DNA of 64,000 nt from Austwickia chelonae (GCF_003391095.1 NZ_CP031447.1:2170001-2234000); one strand, 5' to 3'; numbered from the stretch's first letter, positions 37,613 through 48,284 are shown. The notes: a model not told the origin generated them from the letters alone. Numbers and translations: made by a program.

Positions 37613-38265
37613 CACGCACCAGCTCCAGCAGCACGAGCCCTGAGCAACGCTGCCGGGGCAACGTCCTCAAGAGGAAGACCGCGGCGGGCGGCTACGCTCT
37701 CGGGGCGCTCAAGACCCTTAAGCGCCTCAACTGTCGCATGAACGATGTTAATCGCATTGTCAGAGCCCAAAGACTTAGACAACACATCGCTGATTCCGGC
37801 GCATTCCAACACTGCACGAACCGGGCCACCAGCAATGACACCAGTACCAGGTGCCGCAGGACGCAGCAAAACCACACCTGCAGCTGCTTCTCCCTGGACA
37901 GGGTGAGGAATAGTTCCTTGAATACGAGGAACCTTGAAGAAAGCCTTCTTAGCTTCCTCTACACCCTTGGCAATAGCTGCAGGAACTTCCTTGGCCTTGC
38001 CGTAACCGACGCCAACGGTTCCTTCACCGTCTCCTACCACGACTAGCGCGGTGAAGCTGAAGCGACGTCCACCTTTGACAACCTTCGAGACACGGTTAAT
38101 CGTGACGACTCGCTCGACGTACTGGTTACGGGCGTCATCCTGCCCGCCCCGGCGGTTGTCACGGTCGCGACCACGACGGTCGCCTCGCTCGTTGCGGTCG
38201 CCGCCGGCACGGTCGGAGCCACCGGCGGCACCGGCGCCAGTGCCTCGGCGCTGGGGTCCAGCCAT
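37612..38265 (-). CDS. rpsE: 30S ribosomal protein S5
   Basis: A 217-residue S5. A low-complexity Arg/Gly/Asp-rich N-terminal extension of about 45 residues (for example [18 protein letters not shown]) precedes the core: [40 protein letters not shown] and the C-terminal [17 protein letters not shown]5 contributes to decoding accuracy. It lies between rplR and rpmD with a one-base overlap to the latter. Confidence 0.96.
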   Translation of the reverse strand: MAGPQRRGTGAGAAGGSDRAGGDRNERGDRRGRDRDNRRGGQDDARNQYVERVVTINRVSKVVKGGRRFSFTALVVVGDGEGTVGVGYGKAKEVPAAIAKGVEEAKKAFFKVPRIQGTIPHPVQGEAAAGVVLLRPAAPGTGVIAGGPVRAVLECAGISDVLSKSLGSDNAINIVHATVEALKGLERPESVAARRGLPLEDVAPAALLRARAAGAGA

Positions 38266-38305
38266 CAGTCGATCCTCTTCTCGTAGTTCATAGTCATGAC
38301 AGCCA

Positions 38306-38680
38306 TCACAACGCCAGCCCGCCCTCGCGCGCACCGTCAGCGATAGCTGCGATACGTCCGTGGTATTTGTTGCCACCGCGGTCGAAGACCACCGATGAGA
38401 TGCCAGCGTCCTTCGCACGCTGAGCAAGCAACTCGCCGACCTTCTTAGCCTTGGCGGTCTTGTCACCATCCATGGCGCGCAAGTCAGCTTCCATCGTCGA
38501 AGCCGATGCCAACGTTTTGCCGACGACGTCATCAACAATCTGAACGAAGACGTGACGCGATGAACGAGTCACTACCATACGCGGCTGCTGAGCAGTACCG
38601 GAGATCTTCTTCCGCAAACGGAAGTGACGCCGGGTGCGTGCAGCGGCCTTGCTTTTTCCGCGCTTGACGATCATGGCCAT
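38306..38680 (-). CDS. rplR: 50S ribosomal protein L18
   Basis: A 124-residue L18, which binds 5S rRNA. Motifs: [35 protein letters not shown] and [20 protein letters not shown]. It is separated from rplF by 3 bp and from rpsE by 40 bp in the spc operon. Confidence 0.97.
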   Translation of the reverse strand: MAMIVKRGKSKAAARTRRHFRLRKKISGTAQQPRMVVTRSSRHVFVQIVDDVVGKTLASASTMEADLRAMDGDKTAKAKKVGELLAQRAKDAGISSVVFDRGGNKYHGRIAAIADGAREGGLAL

Positions 38681-38683
38681 GAC

Positions 38684-39223
38684 TTACTTACCAGCCTTTC
38701 CGACCTTGCGGCGGATAACCTCGCCGGCGTAACGCACACCCTTACCCTTGTAGGGATCAGGCTTGCGCAGCTTGCGAATGTTGGCCGCGATTTCACCCAC
38801 AAGCTGTTTGTCGATGCCAGCAACGCTAAATTTCGTCGGGCCCTCAACAGCAAAGGTGATACCGGCCGGCGGCTCCACAACAATGGGGTGGCTGTACCCC
38901 AATGCAAACTCAAGGTTTGAGCCCTTTGCCAGCACGCGATAACCCGTGCCCTGAATCTCCAGCTTCTTTTCATAGCCACTCGTGACGCCAATGATCATGT
39001 TATTGATCAGCGTACGAGTCAGCCCATGCAAAGAACGTGACATCCGCTCGTCGTTGGGACGTGAGACCTGCACGGTCCCATCGTCGCCACGCGCCACCGT
39101 AATCGGCTCGCGCACATGAATGCTGAGCTCGCCCTTGGGCCCTTTGACGCGTACGTCCTGGCCTTCGATGGTCACTTCGACGCCGGATGGCACGGAGACA
39201 GGGAGTCGTCCGATTCGGGACAT
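38684..39223 (-). CDS. rplF: 50S ribosomal protein L6
   Basis: A 179-residue L6 near the factor-binding site. It starts [20 protein letters not shown]; the second domain carries [20 protein letters not shown] and the C-terminal [21 protein letters not shown] at 39223 has GGAGGAG upstream; the longer frame overlaps rpsH and is not used. Confidence 0.97.
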   Translation of the reverse strand: MSRIGRLPVSVPSGVEVTIEGQDVRVKGPKGELSIHVREPITVARGDDGTVQVSRPNDERMSRSLHGLTRTLINNMIIGVTSGYEKKLEIQGTGYRVLAKGSNLEFALGYSHPIVVEPPAGITFAVEGPTKFSVAGIDKQLVGEIAANIRKLRKPDPYKGKGVRYAGEVIRRKVGKAGK

Positions 39224-39245
39224 GTCTTCTCCTCCTTGGTTTCCG

Positions 39246-39644
39246 TCACCAGACGTAGGCGAGGACTTCCCCGCCAACGCCCTTAGCCGCCGCCTGCTTG
39301 TCCGTCAGAAGACCTGAGGACGTGGAGATGATCGCCACGCCGAGGCCACCGAGAACCTTGGGCAGATTCGTCGACTTCGCGTAGACCCGAAGCCCGGGTT
39401 TACTCACGCGGCGCACGCCAGCGATAGAGCGTTCCCGGTTCGGGCCGTACTTAAGGTCAATGATGAGCGTCTTGCCCACCGTCGCCTCTTCTACACGCCA
39501 ACTTGCGATATATCCCTCTTTTTGAAGGATTTCCGCAATGTTGGACTTCAACTTTGAAAACGGCATCGACACAGTGTCGTGGTGTGCCGAATTGGCGTTC
39601 CGGACGCGCGTCAGCATGTCCGCGATCGGGTCGGTCATGGTCAT
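39246..39644 (-). CDS. rpsH: 30S ribosomal protein S8
   Basis: A 132-residue S8: [20 protein letters not shown], the C-terminal [19 protein letters not shown] and [20 protein letters not shown]. It binds helix 21 of 16S rRNA; in E. coli S8 also represses the spc operon at rplE mRNA. Whether that operates here is unknown. Confidence 0.97.
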   Translation of the reverse strand: MTMTDPIADMLTRVRNANSAHHDTVSMPFSKLKSNIAEILQKEGYIASWRVEEATVGKTLIIDLKYGPNRERSIAGVRRVSKPGLRVYAKSTNLPKVLGGLGVAIISTSSGLLTDKQAAAKGVGGEVLAYVW

Positions 39645-39729
39645 TGGGCTTCTCCGCCCTTCCTCACCGGGGTTTCACCTTCCGCACTGAGCGCGGAGCG
39701 ACCTACGGTGTAGAAGCTTGTTGTCTCGA

Positions 39730-39915
39730 TTACCAGCTGCTCTTGGTGACGCCGGGCAGCTCACCACGGTGTGCCATCTCCCGAAGGCAGACACGGCACA
39801 GGCCGAACTTCCGGTACACCGAGTGAGGGCGTCCACACTTCTGGCATCGGGTGTAGGCACGTACCTTGAACTTAGGCTTGGCGTTCGCTTTGTTGATCAG
39901 CGCAGTCTTAGCCAC
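39730..39915 (-). CDS. rpsZ: 30S ribosomal protein S14 type Z
   Basis: A 61-residue zinc-dependent S14. Four cysteines appear as CQKC and CRVC in [19 protein letters not shown] and the following residues. It lies between rplE and rpsH, the standard position, 2 bp after rplE. Confidence 0.97.
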   Translation of the reverse strand: MAKTALINKANAKPKFKVRAYTRCQKCGRPHSVYRKFGLCRVCLREMAHRGELPGVTKSSW

Positions 39916-39917
39916 GA

Positions 39918-40490
39918 TCAGTTCTCCTTGAACGGGAAGCCGAGGTGGCGAAGCAACGCACGGCCTTCGTCGTCATTCGTTGCGGTAGTGACGATGGTGA
40001 TATCCATCCCACGCACGCGATCGATTCGGTCCTGGTCGATCTCGTAGAACATCGACTGTTCGTTGAGACCGAAGGTGTAGTTACCACGACCGTCGAACTG
40101 CTTAGGCGACAAGCCGCGGAAGTCACGGATCCGGGGCAATGCCACGGTGACCAGTCGGTCCAAGAATTCCCACATGCGGTCACCACGCAGAGTTGCATGG
40201 CATCCGATAGGCATTCCCTCACGCAGTTTGAACTGAGCAATCGATTTGCGAGCTTTAGTGACCAGAGGCTTCTGACCAGTGATAGCAGTCAGATCCCGAA
40301 CTGCACCCTCAATCAGCTTGCTGTCACGGGCCGCTTCGCCGACACCCATGTTGACAACAACCTTGGTCACGCCCGGAACCTGCATTACGTTTCCGTAAGC
40401 AAACTCCTGCTGGAGTGCCGTCCGGATTTCCTCGCGGTAGCGCAGCTTAAGACGAGCCTGAGGAACAGAAATCATGTTCTCGGACATCAC
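39918..40490 (-). CDS. rplE: 50S ribosomal protein L5
   Basis: A 190-residue L5 binding 5S rRNA and P-site tRNA. Motifs: [40 protein letters not shown] and [23 protein letters not shown] overlaps the rplX stop by 4 bp. Confidence 0.97.
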   Translation of the reverse strand: MMSENMISVPQARLKLRYREEIRTALQQEFAYGNVMQVPGVTKVVVNMGVGEAARDSKLIEGAVRDLTAITGQKPLVTKARKSIAQFKLREGMPIGCHATLRGDRMWEFLDRLVTVALPRIRDFRGLSPKQFDGRGNYTFGLNEQSMFYEIDQDRIDRVRGMDITIVTTATNDDEGRALLRHLGFPFKEN

Positions 40491-40852
40491 AGGTCCTTCC
40501 CGGAACGCACCGACATCCGCACACGCTGCGTCTTGGTACGCCCGTTACGCTCAACCGTCTCGACGCGCATCTTGATCCGGGTCGGAGACTTTGTCTCAGG
40601 GTCCACAATCGCAACATTGCTCACGTGGATAGGCGCTTCCGCGTGGATGATTCCACCAGCTCGTGATCCACTGGCGGTAGCTCCAGGCTTCACATGCTTA
40701 GTCATTCGGTTGACTCCCTCGACCAATACTCGATTGGTCTCAGGAAAAACCTCGATAACCTTGCCCTGCTTGCCTCGGTCGCCACCCTTGTCCTGTTTGC
40801 GACCAGTGATGACCTGAACCAGGTCACCCTTCTTAATCTTCATCTTGGCCAT
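40487..40852 (-). CDS. rplX: 50S ribosomal protein L24
   Basis: A 121-residue L24 with the KOW motif ([20 protein letters not shown] then [19 protein letters not shown]). It is an assembly initiator of the 50S subunit. It lies between rplN (4 bp) and rplE (overlap). Confidence 0.97.
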   Translation of the reverse strand: MAKMKIKKGDLVQVITGRKQDKGGDRGKQGKVIEVFPETNRVLVEGVNRMTKHVKPGATASGSRAGGIIHAEAPIHVSNVAIVDPETKSPTRIKMRVETVERNGRTKTQRVRMSVRSGKDL

Positions 40853-40856
40853 GGCC

Positions 40857-41225
40857 TCAGAGCACCTCCGGGGCGAGCGAGATGATCTTCATGAACTTCT
40901 TCTCACGCAGCTCTCGCCCTACCGGGCCGAAAATACGCGTGCCTCTCGGATCGCCGTCGTTCTTGAGAATGACAGCTGCATTCTCATCGAATTTGATGTA
41001 GGAACCATCGGGCCGGCGGCGTTCTTTCTTCGTGCGAACGATAACGGCCTTGACAACGTCACCCTTTTTGACGTTTCCACCCGGAATGGCGTCTTTCACC
41101 GTGGCAACGATGACGTCTCCCACACCGGCGTACCGCCGACCAGAGCCTCCGAGAACACGGATGCAGAGAATCTCCTTTGCACCCGTGTTGTCGGCGACAC
41201 GCAGTCGCGACTCCTGCTGAATCAC
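40857..41225 (-). CDS. rplN: 50S ribosomal protein L14
   Basis: A 122-residue L14: [40 protein letters not shown] and the C-terminal [20 protein letters not shown]. First gene of the spc operon; a hairpin at 41299-41336 separates it from rpsQ. Confidence 0.97.
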   Translation of the reverse strand: MIQQESRLRVADNTGAKEILCIRVLGGSGRRYAGVGDVIVATVKDAIPGGNVKKGDVVKAVIVRTKKERRRPDGSYIKFDENAAVILKNDGDPRGTRIFGPVGRELREKKFMKIISLAPEVL

Positions 41226-41298
41226 TTCTCACTCCTGTCGTCGCGCTGGTTCTCTCCGCCTTAATACGGTCGAGCCTTGCGGAACGGATCTTGGGGTT

Positions 41299-41336
41299 CG
41301 TGGTGGGGCCAGAAATATTCTTCTCGCCCCACCACG
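41299..41336 (-). terminator. Hairpin between S10 and spc operons
   Basis: A 10-bp perfect stem (CGTGGTGGGG and complement) with an 18-nt loop follows rpsQ and precedes rplN, at the classical S10/spc boundary. No U-tract. Confidence 0.7.
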
Positions 41337-41342
41337 GGAGGC

Positions 41343-41630
41343 TTACTTAGCGCGCTCGAGAATCTCCACAACCCGCCACCTCTTGGTAGCGGACAGCGGA
41401 CGAGTCTCCATCAACAGCACGCGGTCACCGACACCACATTCATTCTGGGCATCGTGCGCCTTCAACTTGCTGGTTCGACGCATGACCTTGCCGTAGAGAG
41501 GATGCTTCACACGGTCTTCAACTTCAACGACGACAGTCTTGTCCATCTTGTCGCTGACCACATAGCCCTGGGCCGTCTTACGAGCGCTGCGCTCCAAGGC
41601 CTCCACCGTGCTCTCCTTGTTCTCAGCCAT
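41343..41630 (-). CDS. rpsQ: 30S ribosomal protein S17
   Basis: A 95-residue S17 with an OB fold: [40 protein letters not shown] and [19 protein letters not shown]. Last gene of the S10 operon; its start shares one base with the rpmC stop. Confidence 0.97.
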   Translation of the reverse strand: MAENKESTVEALERSARKTAQGYVVSDKMDKTVVVEVEDRVKHPLYGKVMRRTSKLKAHDAQNECGVGDRVLLMETRPLSATKRWRVVEILERAK

Positions 41631-41857
41631 TACTCGGCCCCTCCGATGTTCAGCTCACGCTCGCGCATGATCGTGTAGATCCGGGCGATGTCGCGCCGCA
41701 CTGCACGCAACCGGCCGTGGCTTTCGAGCTGCCCGGTCGCCGACTGGAACCGAAGGTTGAAAAGCTCTTCCTTCGCTTTGCGAAGTTCATCAACCAACTT
41801 CTCGTCCGAGAGCTCACGCAGGGCTTCAGGAGCAAGGTCCTTGGAACCGATCGCCAT
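41630..41857 (-). CDS. rpmC: 50S ribosomal protein L29
   Basis: A 75-residue helical hairpin protein near the exit tunnel: [40 protein letters not shown] and [18 protein letters not shown]. One-base overlaps with rplP and rpsQ. Confidence 0.97.
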   Translation of the reverse strand: MAIGSKDLAPEALRELSDEKLVDELRKAKEELFNLRFQSATGQLESHGRLRAVRRDIARIYTIMRERELNIGGAE

Positions 41858-42276
41858 CAGTTGTCACCACCCTCACGCCGAACGAAACGGCACTTCATCG
41901 GGAGCTTATGCATCGCAAGACGCATGGCCTCCCGTGCAACCTCCTCGGACACACCAGAAAGCTCGAACATGACTCGGCCTGGCTTCACATTGGCCACCCA
42001 CCACTCAGGAGATCCTTTACCAGATCCCATCCGAGTTTCTGCGGGCTTTTTCGTCAGCGGACGGTCCGGGTAGATATTGATCCAGACCTTTCCGCCACGC
42101 TTGATGTATCGCGTCATAGCGATACGAGCAGACTCGATCTGTCGATTGGTGACATACGCAGGTTCCATAGCCTGGATGCCAAACTCACCGAAGGCGATCG
42201 TGGTTCCGCCCTTGGCTTTCCCGTGTCGATCCGGGTGGTGCTGCTTACGGTGTTTGACTCGACGCGGAATCAGCAT
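41857..42276 (-). CDS. rplP: 50S ribosomal protein L16
   Basis: A 139-residue L16 of the A-site region: [29 protein letters not shown]-type [20 protein letters not shown] and [20 protein letters not shown]. One-base overlap with the rpsC stop (TGATG). Confidence 0.97.
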   Translation of the reverse strand: MLIPRRVKHRKQHHPDRHGKAKGGTTIAFGEFGIQAMEPAYVTNRQIESARIAMTRYIKRGGKVWINIYPDRPLTKKPAETRMGSGKGSPEWWVANVKPGRVMFELSGVSEEVAREAMRLAMHKLPMKCRFVRREGGDN

Positions 42277-43112
42277 CAGGATTCAGCCCCTTCAGAAACA
42301 GGCGCCGGAGCCTCCGCAGCAGCGGAAGCGTTGGCAGCTGCAGACTCATTGCTTTGACGCTGGCCGCGGTCGCCGCCCTGACGACGTCCTCGAGACGGAC
42401 GATCCCCACGGTCGCCGCGTGCTCCACGCGACGGGCGTCCAGGAGCGGCAGCCTGCTGAGCCGCGAGCTCCTTAGCGGTCATGTCGCCCTTGTAAATCCA
42501 CACCTTCACGCCAATACGACCGAAAGTGGTTTTTGCTTCATAGAAGCCGTAGTCGATCTGAGCCCGCAACGTGTGAAGCGGAACCCGCCCTTCGCGGTAG
42601 AACTCGGAACGGCTCATTTCCGCGCCGCCCAGACGACCGGAACACTGAACTCGGATGCCCTTCGCCCCAGCTCGCAGCGAAGACTGCATTCCCTTACGCA
42701 TAGCGCGACGGAAAGAGACTCGGGCTGACAGCTGTTCAGCGATCCCCTGAGCAACGAGCTGAGCATCCATCTCAGGGTTCTTCACCTCGAGGATGTTTAG
42801 CTGAACCTGCTTTCCGGTGAGCTTCTCGAGCTCGCTCCGGATACGGTCAGCCTCTGCTCCACGACGCCCAATGACGATTCCAGGGCGCGCAGTATGGATA
42901 TCGACTCGTACTCGATCACGAGTACGCTCGATTTCCACCTTGCTGATACCAGCGCGCTCCATACCGGTGGACATCAGACGACGAATAGCTACGTCTTCCT
43001 TGACATAGTCACGGTAACGCTGACCGTTCTTCGTGCTGTCCGCGAACCAACGGCTCTTGTGGTCAGTCGTGATACCAAGCCGGAAGCCGTGCGGGTTAAC
43101 TTTCTGACCCAT
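42276..43112 (-). CDS. rpsC: 30S ribosomal protein S3
   Basis: A 278-residue S3 at the mRNA entry. The KH domain contains [20 protein letters not shown]; the C domain includes [19 protein letters not shown] and [20 protein letters not shown] disordered C-terminal tail of about 60 residues is rich in Arg/Gly/Asp then Ala/Glu ([20 protein letters not shown]), longer than the E. coli protein. Coupled by one base to rplV and rplP. Confidence 0.97.
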   Translation of the reverse strand: MGQKVNPHGFRLGITTDHKSRWFADSTKNGQRYRDYVKEDVAIRRLMSTGMERAGISKVEIERTRDRVRVDIHTARPGIVIGRRGAEADRIRSELEKLTGKQVQLNILEVKNPEMDAQLVAQGIAEQLSARVSFRRAMRKGMQSSLRAGAKGIRVQCSGRLGGAEMSRSEFYREGRVPLHTLRAQIDYGFYEAKTTFGRIGVKVWIYKGDMTAKELAAQQAAAPGRPSRGARGDRGDRPSRGRRQGGDRGQRQSNESAAANASAAAEAPAPVSEGAES

Positions 43113-43507
43113 CAGCGGGCACCTCCCTTGTTCTCCAACTGGCTCACGACAAGCGTGATATGACAGGTCCGCTTATTGATCCGGTAAGCACGCCCCTGAG
43201 CTCGAGGCTGAAATCGCTTCATTGTGGGGCCCTCATCGACATAAGCCGAGCTGATGAAGAGCTGGCCCTCATCGAAGGTCATCGCAGACTTATCCGCCTG
43301 GAAGCGTGCATTGGCAATCGCCGATGCAAGCAGCTTGCGAACAGGCTCGCTCGCCGACTGAGGCGCGAACTGCAGCACTGCCAGTGCTTCTACCGCTCGC
43401 TTTCCACGAACGAGGTCCACGACACGGCGTGCCTTCATGGGCGTGACGCGCACATTGCGCGCCTGCGCCTTGGCTTCCATCACGTTGTCCTTGCTGTCAG
43501 TAGGCAT
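43112..43507 (-). CDS. rplV: 50S ribosomal protein L22
   Basis: A 131-residue L22 lining the exit tunnel. Core: [40 protein letters not shown] and the tunnel loop [20 protein letters not shown]. An internal ATG nine codons downstream ([10 protein letters not shown]) is an alternative start. Confidence 0.96.
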   Translation of the reverse strand: MPTDSKDNVMEAKAQARNVRVTPMKARRVVDLVRGKRAVEALAVLQFAPQSASEPVRKLLASAIANARFQADKSAMTFDEGQLFISSAYVDEGPTMKRFQPRAQGRAYRINKRTCHITLVVSQLENKGGAR

Positions 43508-43788
43508 CAGCGACGACGCCCCTTCTTGTCGTCCTTCACGTGACCCTTGAACGTCCGGGTCGGTGCAAACTCGCCGAGCTTGTGTCCGACCATGGACTCA
43601 GTCACAAACACCGGAACGTGCTTACGTCCGTCGTGCACCGCAAACGTGTGTCCAAGAAAATCTGGTGCAATCACAGAGCGACGCGACCACGTCTTAATGA
43701 CGTTCTTACTTCCGGTCTCGTTAGCGACATCCACCTTCTTCTGCAGGTGGTCATCGATGAAAGGGCCCTTCTTCAGGCTACGCGGCAT
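43507..43788 (-). CDS. rpsS: 30S ribosomal protein S19
   Basis: A 93-residue S19: [40 protein letters not shown] and [20 protein letters not shown]. It lies between rplB (15-bp gap) and rplV (one-base overlap). Confidence 0.97.
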   Translation of the reverse strand: MPRSLKKGPFIDDHLQKKVDVANETGSKNVIKTWSRRSVIAPDFLGHTFAVHDGRKHVPVFVTESMVGHKLGEFAPTRTFKGHVKDDKKGRRR

Positions 43789-43803
43789 GTCTCCAGGCTC
43801 CTA

Positions 43804-44640
43804 TCAGCGCTTCTTGCCGGTCCGGCGACGACGGACTATCAGTTTGTCGCTTTCCTTCTTCGGGTGCCGGGTACGACCCTCAGGCTGACCCCACGGGCTC
43901 ACCGGGTTACGGCCACCGGAAGTACGACCCTCACCACCACCGTGCGGGTGGTCGACCGGGTTCATAACCACGCCTCGGACGGTGGGTCGCTTACCCTTCC
44001 AACGCATACGGCCAGCTTTACCCCAGTTGATGTTGCTCTGCTCGGCGTTGCCGACCTCGCCAACAGTGGCACGGCAACGGACATCAACGTTACGGATTTC
44101 ACCGGACGGCATACGCAGCTGAGCGTACGGTCCGTCCTTCGCCACAAGCTGCACACGCGCACCAGCACTACGTGCGATCTTGGCACCGCCTCCAGGACGA
44201 AGCTCAATCGCGTGAATAACCGTACCGACAGGGATGTTGCGCATCGGCATGTTGTTGCCAGGCTTGATGTCTGCGCCGGGACCGTTTTCGATCCGGTCGC
44301 CCTGCTGCAGCTTGTTCGGCGCCAAGATGTATCGCTTTTCACCGTCTGCGTAGTGCAGCAACGCAATACGAGCGGTGCGGTTGGGGTCGTACTCGATGTG
44401 TGCGACCTTGGCAGGAATGCCGTCCTTATCGTGACGGCGGAAGTCGATCACCCGGTAGGCACGTTTGTGCCCACCTCCAATGTGACGTGTCGTGATACGC
44501 CCCTGGTTGTTGCGGCCACCGGTCTTTGCCAGCGGGCGAACAAGGGACTTCTCCGGCGTGGAGCGTGTGATCTCGACAAAGTCGGCCACGCTCGCGCCGC
44601 GACGCCCCGGGGTCGTCGGCTTGTATTTGCGGATACCCAT
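43804..44640 (-). CDS. rplB: 50S ribosomal protein L2
   Basis: A 278-residue L2, needed for peptidyl transferase activity. Motifs: [40 protein letters not shown] and [20 protein letters not shown] with the conserved histidine. A long open frame on the opposite strand is a codon-bias artefact. Confidence 0.97.
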   Translation of the reverse strand: MGIRKYKPTTPGRRGASVADFVEITRSTPEKSLVRPLAKTGGRNNQGRITTRHIGGGHKRAYRVIDFRRHDKDGIPAKVAHIEYDPNRTARIALLHYADGEKRYILAPNKLQQGDRIENGPGADIKPGNNMPMRNIPVGTVIHAIELRPGGGAKIARSAGARVQLVAKDGPYAQLRMPSGEIRNVDVRCRATVGEVGNAEQSNINWGKAGRMRWKGKRPTVRGVVMNPVDHPHGGGEGRTSGGRNPVSPWGQPEGRTRHPKKESDKLIVRRRRTGKKR

Positions 44641-44664
44641 TGTCTAGTCCTTCGTCCTCGTAGC

Positions 44665-44967
44665 TTAGGCGCTCGCCGTGCCGAAGATGTCGATCGAGCC
44701 TTCCCTAAGCGTGACGATTGCGCGCTTTGTGTCCTTGCGACGACCGACTCCGAACCGCGTACGACGGGCTTTACCCTGACGGTTCAAGGTGTTCACCGAA
44801 GCGACCTTGACATTGAATACACGCTCGACAGCGATCTTGATCTCAGTTTTGTTGGCACGAGGGTCAACGACAAACGTGTATTTGCCTTCGTCCATCAGGC
44901 CGTATGACTTCTCAGAAACGACCGGCGCGATGAGGATGTCGTGCGGGTCCTTGTTCAGGATGCTCAC
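44665..44967 (-). CDS. rplW: 50S ribosomal protein L23
   Basis: A 100-residue L23 at the tunnel exit, docking site of SRP and trigger factor: [40 protein letters not shown] and [23 protein letters not shown] overlaps the rplD stop by 4 bp. Confidence 0.97.
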   Translation of the reverse strand: MSILNKDPHDILIAPVVSEKSYGLMDEGKYTFVVDPRANKTEIKIAVERVFNVKVASVNTLNRQGKARRTRFGVGRRKDTKRAIVTLREGSIDIFGTASA

Positions 44968-45620
44968 TTGCTCTGCTCCTCGTCCTTAACGACCTTGACC
45001 GGGCCAGTGATGAAGGAACGGAGAGCGGCTTCCGAGAAGACGATGTCGTCCGCACACAGCACGTCATAGGTGTTCAGCTGGTCAGCAGCCAGGCAGTGCA
45101 CCGCAGCGATGTTCCGGACGCTACGGAGCGAGACCTCTTCGTCGCGGCCAAGGACCACGAGGAGGTTGCGGCGCTCTGTCAACTTGTTGAGGAGAGCAAC
45201 GGCGACCTTGGTCGACGGCGCCTCTCCCTCAACGAAACTGCTCACGCAGTGGATCCGGCCATGACGTGCACGGTCAGAAAGGGCTCCACGAAGAGCAGCA
45301 GCCTTCATCTTCTTGGGGGTGCGCTGAGAGTAATCCCGCGGCTGGGGCCCGTGGACAGTGCCACCGCCAGCAAACTGCGGTGCACGAGTCGATCCCTGGC
45401 GAGCCCGACCAGTTCCCTTCTGGCGGTAGGGCTTCTTACCGCCACCCCGCACCTCGCCACGCGTTTTTGTAGCGTGCGTTCCCTGGCGAGCCGCCGCAAG
45501 CTGGGCAACTACAACCTGATGGATCAGAGGAACATTCGTCTGGGCGTCGAAAAGCTCAGAAGGGAGCTCGATTGAGCCGTTCTTCTGGCCGTCGGCGTTA
45601 AGGATATCGATGGTCGTCAT
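44964..45620 (-). CDS. rplD: 50S ribosomal protein L4
   Basis: A 218-residue L4 whose loop lines the exit tunnel: [20 protein letters not shown] then [20 protein letters not shown]. The C domain is [20 protein letters not shown] onward. In E. coli L4 autoregulates the S10 operon; conservation here is unproven. ATG at 45620 is chosen by homology over an upstream in-frame start inside rplC. Confidence 0.97.
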   Translation of the reverse strand: MTTIDILNADGQKNGSIELPSELFDAQTNVPLIHQVVVAQLAAARQGTHATKTRGEVRGGGKKPYRQKGTGRARQGSTRAPQFAGGGTVHGPQPRDYSQRTPKKMKAAALRGALSDRARHGRIHCVSSFVEGEAPSTKVAVALLNKLTERRNLLVVLGRDEEVSLRSVRNIAAVHCLAADQLNTYDVLCADDIVFSEAALRSFITGPVKVVKDEEQSK

Positions 45621-45624
45621 GTCG

Positions 45625-46281
45625 TCAGGCTCCCTTGGCAGCCGTGCGAACGAGGACGACGCCGCCACGGGGCCCAGGAACGGCACCCTTGATGAGCAGC
45701 AGGCCCTTCTCGGCGTCCACGGCGTGGATCGTCAGGTTCTGCGTGGTCTGGCGGACTCCACCCATGCGACCAGCCATCCGGACGCCCTTGAAGACACGTG
45801 CCGGAGTAGCACAGGCGCCGATCGAGCCCGGCTTGCGGTGGTTACGGTGGGCACCGTGTGAAGCGCTGACACCGGCAAAGCCGTGACGCTTCATCACACC
45901 GGCGAAGCCCTTACCCTTGGTCGTCCCAGAAACGTCGACCTTGGCGCCAGCTTCAAAAGCTTCGACCGTCAACTCTTGGCCAAGGGTGTATTCGTCTGCG
46001 TTCGCAGTGCGGATTTCCACCAGATAACGACGGGGAGTAACTCCCGCCTTGGTGAAGTGCCCCGTCTCCGGCTTGTTGACCTTACGAGGGTCAATTGCGC
46101 CGAAGCCGAGCTGGACAGCGCCGTAGCCATCGGTCTCGGGAGTGCGGACCTGGGTCACGACGCACGGACCGGCCTTGATGACGGTCACGGGCACGAGGCG
46201 GTTCTCGGCGTCCCAGACCTGGGTCATCCCGAGCTTCTCGCCCAGCACGCCGGTGACGGTGCGCTCAGCAGCGTTAGTCAT
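45625..46281 (-). CDS. rplC: 50S ribosomal protein L3
   Basis: A 218-residue L3: [40 protein letters not shown] and the peptidyl-transferase-proximal loop [20 protein letters not shown]. It lies 11 bp after rpsJ. Confidence 0.97.
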   Translation of the reverse strand: MTNAAERTVTGVLGEKLGMTQVWDAENRLVPVTVIKAGPCVVTQVRTPETDGYGAVQLGFGAIDPRKVNKPETGHFTKAGVTPRRYLVEIRTANADEYTLGQELTVEAFEAGAKVDVSGTTKGKGFAGVMKRHGFAGVSASHGAHRNHRKPGSIGACATPARVFKGVRMAGRMGGVRQTTQNLTIHAVDAEKGLLLIKGAVPGPRGGVVLVRTAAKGA

Positions 46282-46292
46282 GGGTGCGTCCT

Positions 46293-46601
46293 TCAGAGCT
46301 TGATCTCGATGTTCACGTCAGCCGGCAGGTCGAGACGCATCAGCGAGTCGACTGCCTTGGGCGTCGGATCGACGATGTCGATCAGACGCTTGTGCGTGCG
46401 CATCTCGAAGTGCTCGCGGCTGTCCTTGTACTTGTGTGGTGACCGGATGACGACGAAGACGTTCTTCTCCGTCGGGAGCGGCACTGGGCCCACCACCGTG
46501 GCGCCGGCGCGGGTGACCGTGTCGACAATCTTGCGCGCCGAGCTGTCGATGACCTCGTGGTCGTACGACTTCAGCCGGATGCGGATCTTCTGTCCCGCCA
46601 T
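46293..46601 (-). CDS. rpsJ: 30S ribosomal protein S10
   Basis: A 102-residue S10 that also partners NusB in antitermination: [40 protein letters not shown] and [23 protein letters not shown] at 46601 is chosen by homology. First gene of the S10 operon, with a 382-bp leader region before the plus-strand glycosyltransferase. Confidence 0.97.
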   Translation of the reverse strand: MAGQKIRIRLKSYDHEVIDSSARKIVDTVTRAGATVVGPVPLPTEKNVFVVIRSPHKYKDSREHFEMRTHKRLIDIVDPTPKAVDSLMRLDLPADVNIEIKL

Positions 46602-46983
46602 CGCTTCGTCTGACTCTCTCTCGTCGTTCCACTTATTCTGTGTTCGATGTGGATATCGATCCGACCCCCGCGGTCGGGCGTGTCGCCCTACCGACAGAGA
46701 GCACAGAACACCCACTTGGGGCTCCGTTGTCATCTCAATACCACTGGTCCTGACCCAGCCCTCGGCTCAGGACCAGCGCACGAACAAAATTCGTGGCAGC
46801 TAGTAACCTCTGTTCGAGGGACCGCGGCACAGCCTTAGAGGCGGCCCACGTGTCAAGCAACCTGTCTATAGTGCCAGAAGTGAACCCCTTAGGACAAATC
46901 GCGTCCCACAAATCAATATGGAGCGCAGCGCAACCTGCTCGGGCGCCCCGTCCGATTATTTTTCGTCACCCCTGGAGGATCCC
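46602..46983. other. S10 operon leader / divergent intergenic region
   Basis: This 382-bp gap separates divergent rpsJ and the glycosyltransferase. It contains a 10-bp perfect stem with a 13-nt loop (46744-46776, CTGGTCCTGA and complement) in the presumed S10 leader. A minus-strand TTGACA hexamer (complement at 46851-46856) has no good -10 partner. A plus-strand TATAGT lies at 46867-46872. Promoters were not resolved further. Confidence 0.4.
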
Positions 46984-48228
46984 TTGAAGGTCGGGTTTGT
47001 CACCCAGTACTACACACCCGAGCGAGGCGCCGCAGCACTGCCAGGCGTCATAGCGTCTGCGCTCGCTCGCCGCGGCCATGAAGTGAAAGTAGTAACCGCT
47101 TTCCCGAATTACCCCGATTCTCAAGTATATGCGGGATATCAGCAAAGCTGGCACCGCCAAGAAGAGATCGAGGGAGTCATCGTCCATCGAGCCCCGCACT
47201 ACTTAAGCCACGACGACCGCGCCCTACGACGCATCGGCACCTACAGCACATTCGCTGCCACTGCCACTGTCCACGCACTCCGACACCTCAAAGATGTGGA
47301 CGCAGTCTGGGTGCACTCCAGCCCCGCCACTGCTGCAGCACCAGCGATGGCTCTACGAGCGCGATTCGGCATCCCGTACGTGCTGCACATCCAGGACATA
47401 TGGCCAGAAACAGTGACTGCGAGCGGGTTCGTCTCGGAAGGGACTTCACGGAAACTGGAAGCTGGCATACATCCCTTTACGGACCGCACTTATCGTCTCG
47501 CTTCTTCCGTTCAAGTTACTTCTCCAGGAATGATAAATAGGGTCAGGCTACGAGGAATACCCGAAGAAAAAATTGGATTCATACCGAATTGGTGCAATGA
47601 AGGGGCTTTCCGGCCTCTCCCCTGCAGCGCATCAATAAAAGATGAGCTCGGAATCGACAGGCCTTTCACCGTCATGTACGCCGGAGCAATGGGCGAAGTG
47701 CAAGGACTAGATACCGTTCTAGACGCCGCGAGCCTTCTTCGAGACCAGACAGAGATCGGCTTCGCCCTGATTGGCACAGGAGTCGCCCGACCCCGGCTCG
47801 AAGAAAGAGTCCATACAGAAGACATTCCCAACGTTCGCTTCATCGATCCTCAGCCCTTCGAGCAAATGGCCGAGGTAATGTCAGCTGCCGAGATGCAGCT
47901 GATCATCCTCAAAGATCTCCCCGTCTACCGACTGACTCTGCCCAGCAAAACTCAGGCAACCATGTCGGCAGGGCAACCCATGTTGGTGTCTGCCGCTGGT
48001 GATATTGCAGATATCGTGGATAGATACGCCACAGGCATCACATGCACCCCAGGTTCAGCACAAGCCCTGGCAGACGCGGTTATGCGCTCGTACAACGCTA
48101 CTCCTGAGACCAGAGCCCTGTGGGCCAGCAACGCACGACGCGCATATGAAGAGCACTTCTGCGAAGAACGTGGTGTCGCCGCTATTGAAAGCGCGCTAGA
48201 AGCGGCTGTCACCAAAAGCCTGAACTAG
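46984..48228 (+). CDS. GT4 glycosyltransferase, WbuB/WcaI-like
   Basis: A 414-residue GT-B glycosyltransferase. N domain: KVGFVTQYYTPERGAAALPG, VVTAFPNYPDSQVYAGY and LHIQDIWPETVTASG, the last typical of the WbuB/WcaI subgroup acting in O-antigen and colanic-acid-type synthesis. C domain: MYAGAMGEVQGLDTVLDAAS and LPSKTQATMSAGQPMLV. TTG at 46984 is chosen because GGAGG lies 6-10 nt upstream and the conserved KVGFVTQ block follows. It is a single plus-strand gene between the S10 and str operons. Central codons are A/T-rich (for example 47521-47580), so acquisition by transfer is possible. Confidence 0.88.
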   Translation: MKVGFVTQYYTPERGAAALPGVIASALARRGHEVKVVTAFPNYPDSQVYAGYQQSWHRQEEIEGVIVHRAPHYLSHDDRALRRIGTYSTFAATATVHALRHLKDVDAVWVHSSPATAAAPAMALRARFGIPYVLHIQDIWPETVTASGFVSEGTSRKLEAGIHPFTDRTYRLASSVQVTSPGMINRVRLRGIPEEKIGFIPNWCNEGAFRPLPCSASIKDELGIDRPFTVMYAGAMGEVQGLDTVLDAASLLRDQTEIGFALIGTGVARPRLEERVHTEDIPNVRFIDPQPFEQMAEVMSAAEMQLIILKDLPVYRLTLPSKTQATMSAGQPMLVSAAGDIADIVDRYATGITCTPGSAQALADAVMRSYNATPETRALWASNARRAYEEHFCEERGVAAIESALEAAVTKSLN

Positions 48229-48239
48229 TAGCCGCAAAC

Positions 48240-48284
48240 ATATGAGTGAGGGTCGAGGCTAACAGCCTCGACCCTCACTCATAT
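48240..48284. terminator. Bidirectional terminator between GT4 and tuf
   Basis: A 21-bp perfect stem (ATATGAGTGAGGGTCGAGGC... and complement) with a 3-nt AAC loop lies between the convergent glycosyltransferase and tuf genes. Confidence 0.88.

Noticed and set aside
43540-44907. 455-codon plus-strand open frame opposite rpsS, rplB and rplW
   Set aside because: It is a shadow of codon bias in the highly conserved minus-strand genes. Its sequence has no recognisable domain and no ribosome binding site.
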